64,000 nucleotides of DNA from Bradyrhizobium amphicarpaeae. Its GTDB lineage: Bacteria; Pseudomonadota; Alphaproteobacteria; Rhizobiales; Xanthobacteraceae. The position numbers were made by a program, and so were the translations under genes. Positions 61,244 through 64,000 of this stretch are shown here, one piece after another (position 1 is the first letter of the stretch; each line of letters opens with the position of its first letter). A model generated the notes under the pieces. That model saw only the letters and a program-made list of their open reading frames with translations, had not been told where the DNA came from and made no database searches. The stretch covers positions 6,788,001 through 6,852,000 of the forward strand of contig NZ_CP029426.2 of NCBI RefSeq assembly GCF_002266435.3, read 5' to 3'.

Positions 61244-64000
61244 TCAGCCCGCCACGCCCCCCGGCTTCTTCCCCTCGTTCCGCCCCTCGGCCAGGTTCCG
61301 CACCAGCACATAGAAGATCGGCGTGAACAACAGGCCGAACAGGGTGACGCCGATCATGCCGAAGAAGACGGCGACGCCGACGGCCTGCCGCATCTCCGAG
61401 CCGGAGCCGCTCGATATCACCAATGGCAGCACACCCAGGATGAAGGCAAAGGACGTCATCAGGATCGGCCGCAACCGCAGACGGCAGGCCTCGATCACGG
61501 CCTCCAGCCGGGGCCGCCCCTCGTTCTCGATGTCGCGCGCGAACTCGACGATCAGGATCGCGTTCTTGGCCGCCAGCCCCACCAGCACGACGAAGCCGAT
61601 CTGGGTGAGGATGTTGACGTCCTGGCCCATGATGCGCACGCCGATGGTGGCCGCGAGCAGGCACATCGGCACGATCAGGATCACCGCGAACGGCAGGGTC
61701 CAGCTGCCATATTGCGCGGCGAGCACGAGGTAGACGAACAGCACGCAGATCGGGAACACGTAGAGGCCGGCATTGCCGCCGGTGATCTGCTGATAGGACA
61801 GGTCGGTCCATTCGAAGGTGAAGCCGCTCGGCAAGGTGTCGTCGGCCAGCTTCTTGATGGTGTTGAGCGCCGTGGTCGAGCTGGTGCCCGGCGCCGGTTC
61901 GCCCTGGAGCTCGGACGCGGCATAGAGATTGTAGCGCGCGACGCGGTCGGGACCCGAGACATCCCTGAACTCGACCACGCTGCCGAGCATCACCATGTCG
62001 CCGGAAGCATTGCGCGTGCGCAGGCGTGCGAGATCGCTGGGCTCTTTCCGGAACGGAAAGTCGGCCTGCGCGGTGACGTGATAGGTGCGGCCGAACAGGT
62101 TGAAGTCGTTGACATAGGTCGATCCGAAATAGCTCTGGATCGTGTCGTTGATGTTCGAAATGGGAACGCCGAGCTTCTGCGCCTTGGTGCGGTCGATGTC
62201 GACGAACAGTTGCGGCGTGTTGGCCGAGAACGGCGAGAACACCGTGGGAGCGAGCAGCGACGGCGATTTGCGCGCCGCGGCGACAAGCTCGTCGGTGGCT
62301 GCGGCGAGCATCTCCGGTCCGCGGCCCTGGCGGTCCTGGATGCGGATGGTGAAGCCGCCGCCGGTGCCGATGCCCGGCACGGCCGGCGGCGGGATCACGA
62401 TGATGAACGCGCCCTGGATCGCGGACAGGCGCTTGCGCAGCTCGGCCGTGATCGCATTCGCCGTGAGCCCTTTCTTGATCCGAGCCTCGGGCTCATCGAA
62501 CACCGGGAACAGCGCGGCCGCATTGCCGGCCTGCGTGCGGGTGGCGCCCGAGAAGCCAGCGAAAGCGGCGACGCGGACGATGCCCGGCGTATCGAGCGAG
62601 ATCCGCTCGATCTCGCGCACGACCTCCGTGGTGCGCGCCAGCGACGCGGCCCCCGGCAATTGCACGGAGATGATGACGTAGCCGCGGTCCTGCGCCGGAA
62701 TGAAGCCTTGCGACGTGGTCCCGATCAGCCAGCCGGCACTGCCGATCAGCACGACGTAGATCAGGATCATCACCACCGAATGCCGAATGACGAAATTGGC
62801 AAGCCCGGCATAGCCGTGCGCCAGCCGGTCGAACACGCGGTTGAACACGCCGGTGAAGGCACCCCACGCCCGCGCGATGACATTCCAGCTCGCCGGCGGC
62901 CGCTTCTCCACATGCGGCGTGAGGATCTGCGAGGCCAGCGCGGGCGACAGCGTCAGCGAGCAGAAGCAGGAAATCGCGGTCGCAACCGCAATAGTGACGG
63001 CGAATTGCTGGAAGAACTGGCCGGAGATGCCGCCGAGGAACGCGGTCGGAACGAACACCGCGCAGAGCACCAGCGCGATCGAGACCAGCGCGCCGCCGAC
63101 CTCCTCCATCGTCTTCAGCGCCGCGTCGCGCCGGCTCATGCCGTGCTCGAGATGGCGCTCGACGTTCTCGACCACCACGATGGCGTCGTCGACCACGATG
63201 CCGACGGCGAGGACGAGGCCGAACAGGGTAAGGTTGTTGATGGAGAAGCCGAGCGCTGCCATCACCGCGAAGGTGCCGACCAGCGACACCGGGATCGCGA
63301 TGATCGGAATGATCGCGGGCCGCCATCCCTGCAGGAACACCAGCACGACGATGACCACGAGCAGCATGGCTTCGTAGATGGTCTTGATCAGTTCGTGGAC
63401 GGACTGGGCGATGAACTCGGTGGGATTGTAGCCGATATTGTAGTCGAGGCCCTTCGGAAAGCTCTCCTTCAGCCTCGTCATGGTATCGGTAATGTTCTTG
63501 GAGGTAGCGAGCGCGTTGGAGCCGGGCCGCTGCGTCACCAGCATCGCGACCGCGGATTTGCGCAGCAAGAAGCTGTTGGTGGTGTAGGAGAGCGCGCCGA
63601 GCTCGATACGGGCGACGTCGCGCAATCGCACGATACGGCCGTCGGAGCCGGCCTTGATCAGGATGTCCTCGAACTGCTTCTGGTCCTTCAGGCGGCCGGT
63701 GAAGGTGAGATTGGGCTGGAAGGCGCGGTCGGCGATCGGCGGCTCGGCGATCTGGCCGCCGGCGATCTGCACGTTCTGCGCGCGGATCGCAGCCAGCACC
63801 TCGGCCGAGGTCAGGCCGAGATTGGCAATTCTATCGGGGTCGAGCCACAGCCGCATCGAATAGTCGCGCGCGCCGAACATCTGGATGTCGCCGACGCCGT
63901 CGAGACGCAGCAGCTGGTCGCGAACCTGGAGCAGCGCATAGTTGGAGATGTAGAGCTGGTCGAACGTGTCGTCGGGCGACAGCATGAACACGACCATCAG
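61244..64000 (-). CDS. RND efflux pump inner-membrane transporter (HAE1 family), partial
   Basis: At least 918 codons of an RND transporter; the start lies beyond the right edge, so about 130 N-terminal residues are missing. The central segment shows the two porter domains, the membrane segments IIPIIAIPVSLVGTFAVMAA and NLTLFGLVLAVGIVVDDAIV (with the two conserved Asp), VENVERH, and the second half with LVYLVLAAQYGSWTLP and GLAAKNAILIVEFA. HAE1 pumps export hydrophobic compounds with a membrane fusion protein and outer-membrane channel that should be encoded to the right. Aromatic or drug efflux is likely; the exact substrate is not seen. Confidence 0.93.
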   Translation of the reverse strand: MMVVFMLSPDDTFDQLYISNYALLQVRDQLLRLDGVGDIQMFGARDYSMRLWLDPDRIANLGLTSAEVLAAIRAQNVQIAGGQIAEPPIADRAFQPNLTFTGRLKDQKQFEDILIKAGSDGRIVRLRDVARIELGALSYTTNSFLLRKSAVAMLVTQRPGSNALATSKNITDTMTRLKESFPKGLDYNIGYNPTEFIAQSVHELIKTIYEAMLLVVIVVLVFLQGWRPAIIPIIAIPVSLVGTFAVMAALGFSINNLTLFGLVLAVGIVVDDAIVVVENVERHLEHGMSRRDAALKTMEEVGGALVSIALVLCAVFVPTAFLGGISGQFFQQFAVTIAVATAISCFCSLTLSPALASQILTPHVEKRPPASWNVIARAWGAFTGVFNRVFDRLAHGYAGLANFVIRHSVVMILIYVVLIGSAGWLIGTTSQGFIPAQDRGYVIISVQLPGAASLARTTEVVREIERISLDTPGIVRVAAFAGFSGATRTQAGNAAALFPVFDEPEARIKKGLTANAITAELRKRLSAIQGAFIIVIPPPAVPGIGTGGGFTIRIQDRQGRGPEMLAAATDELVAAARKSPSLLAPTVFSPFSANTPQLFVDIDRTKAQKLGVPISNINDTIQSYFGSTYVNDFNLFGRTYHVTAQADFPFRKEPSDLARLRTRNASGDMVMLGSVVEFRDVSGPDRVARYNLYAASELQGEPAPGTSSTTALNTIKKLADDTLPSGFTFEWTDLSYQQITGGNAGLYVFPICVLFVYLVLAAQYGSWTLPFAVILIVPMCLLAATIGVRIMGQDVNILTQIGFVVLVGLAAKNAILIVEFARDIENEGRPRLEAVIEACRLRLRPILMTSFAFILGVLPLVISSGSGSEMRQAVGVAVFFGMIGVTLFGLLFTPIFYVLVRNLAEGRNEGKKPGGVAG

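Overview
The window reads as chromosomal DNA of a high-GC alphaproteobacterium, most likely Bradyrhizobium or a close relative of Rhodopseudomonas. The evidence is a CYP199A-type cytochrome P450, a feruloyl-CoA synthase next to a MarR gene, many orphan periplasmic binding proteins, a cyanide-insensitive quinol oxidase, a sox cluster, and dense palindromic intergenic repeats of several families. I see no rRNA, tRNA, CRISPR array, transposase, phage gene or replication origin. The RND efflux gene at the right edge is cut by the window end.

Layout. (1) 128-6081, aromatic acids: an aromatic-type ABC binding protein, a CYP199A-like P450, two MarR regulators and a feruloyl-CoA synthase. A perfect MarR-type palindrome lies between the synthase and its divergent marR. 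(2) 6274-16768, ureido/biuret nitrogen: atzF faces a long opposing operon (family-5 binding protein, two permeases, fused double ATPase, AtzG, AtzE, AtzH, GntR). The ring-opening or entry enzyme (AtzD or a biuret hydrolase) is not here. (3) 17150-26500, kinase-like and signalling: an APH-fold protein, a UgpB-like binding protein, then a TRAP-type binding protein in one operon with a histidine kinase, a receiver/DUF3369/kinase hybrid and an OmpR-type regulator, followed by an ECF sigma factor flanked by palindromes and a strong terminator. (4) 26758-30738, redox and respiration: CcdA-like protein, thioredoxin-like protein, CioA, CioB and a DUF2474 peptide. (5) 30883-43826, mixed metabolism: a two-module membrane protein, an L,D-transpeptidase, a membrane-anchored amino-acid-type binding protein, a pair of acyl-CoA dehydrogenases, a carboxymuconolactone decarboxylase-like protein, a VOC protein, two MFS transporters, an S9 peptidase and a DUF938 methyltransferase. 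(6) 44063-50031, sulfur oxidation: soxX-Y-Z-A-K-B, a secreted DsrE protein and a persulfide dioxygenase-rhodanese fusion, with no soxCD. (7) 50112-64000: a small acidic protein, two MFS transporters, a D-aminoacylase-type amidohydrolase, an Att-like ABC exporter with a secreted lipocalin-fold protein, a MAPEG protein, a second LivK-type binding protein and an RND pump.

Two patterns cut across the window. First, five solute-binding proteins (LivK-type twice, UgpB-type, TRAP-type, AapJ-type) have no permease beside them, and at least one sits in a two-component operon, which suggests sensing. Second, at least ten palindromic repeat elements sit within about 40 bp of a stop codon. Two supply the stop codon itself at convergent gene ends, and one is translated in frame inside an ABC ATPase. 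Many of these repeats may serve as 3'-end structures.
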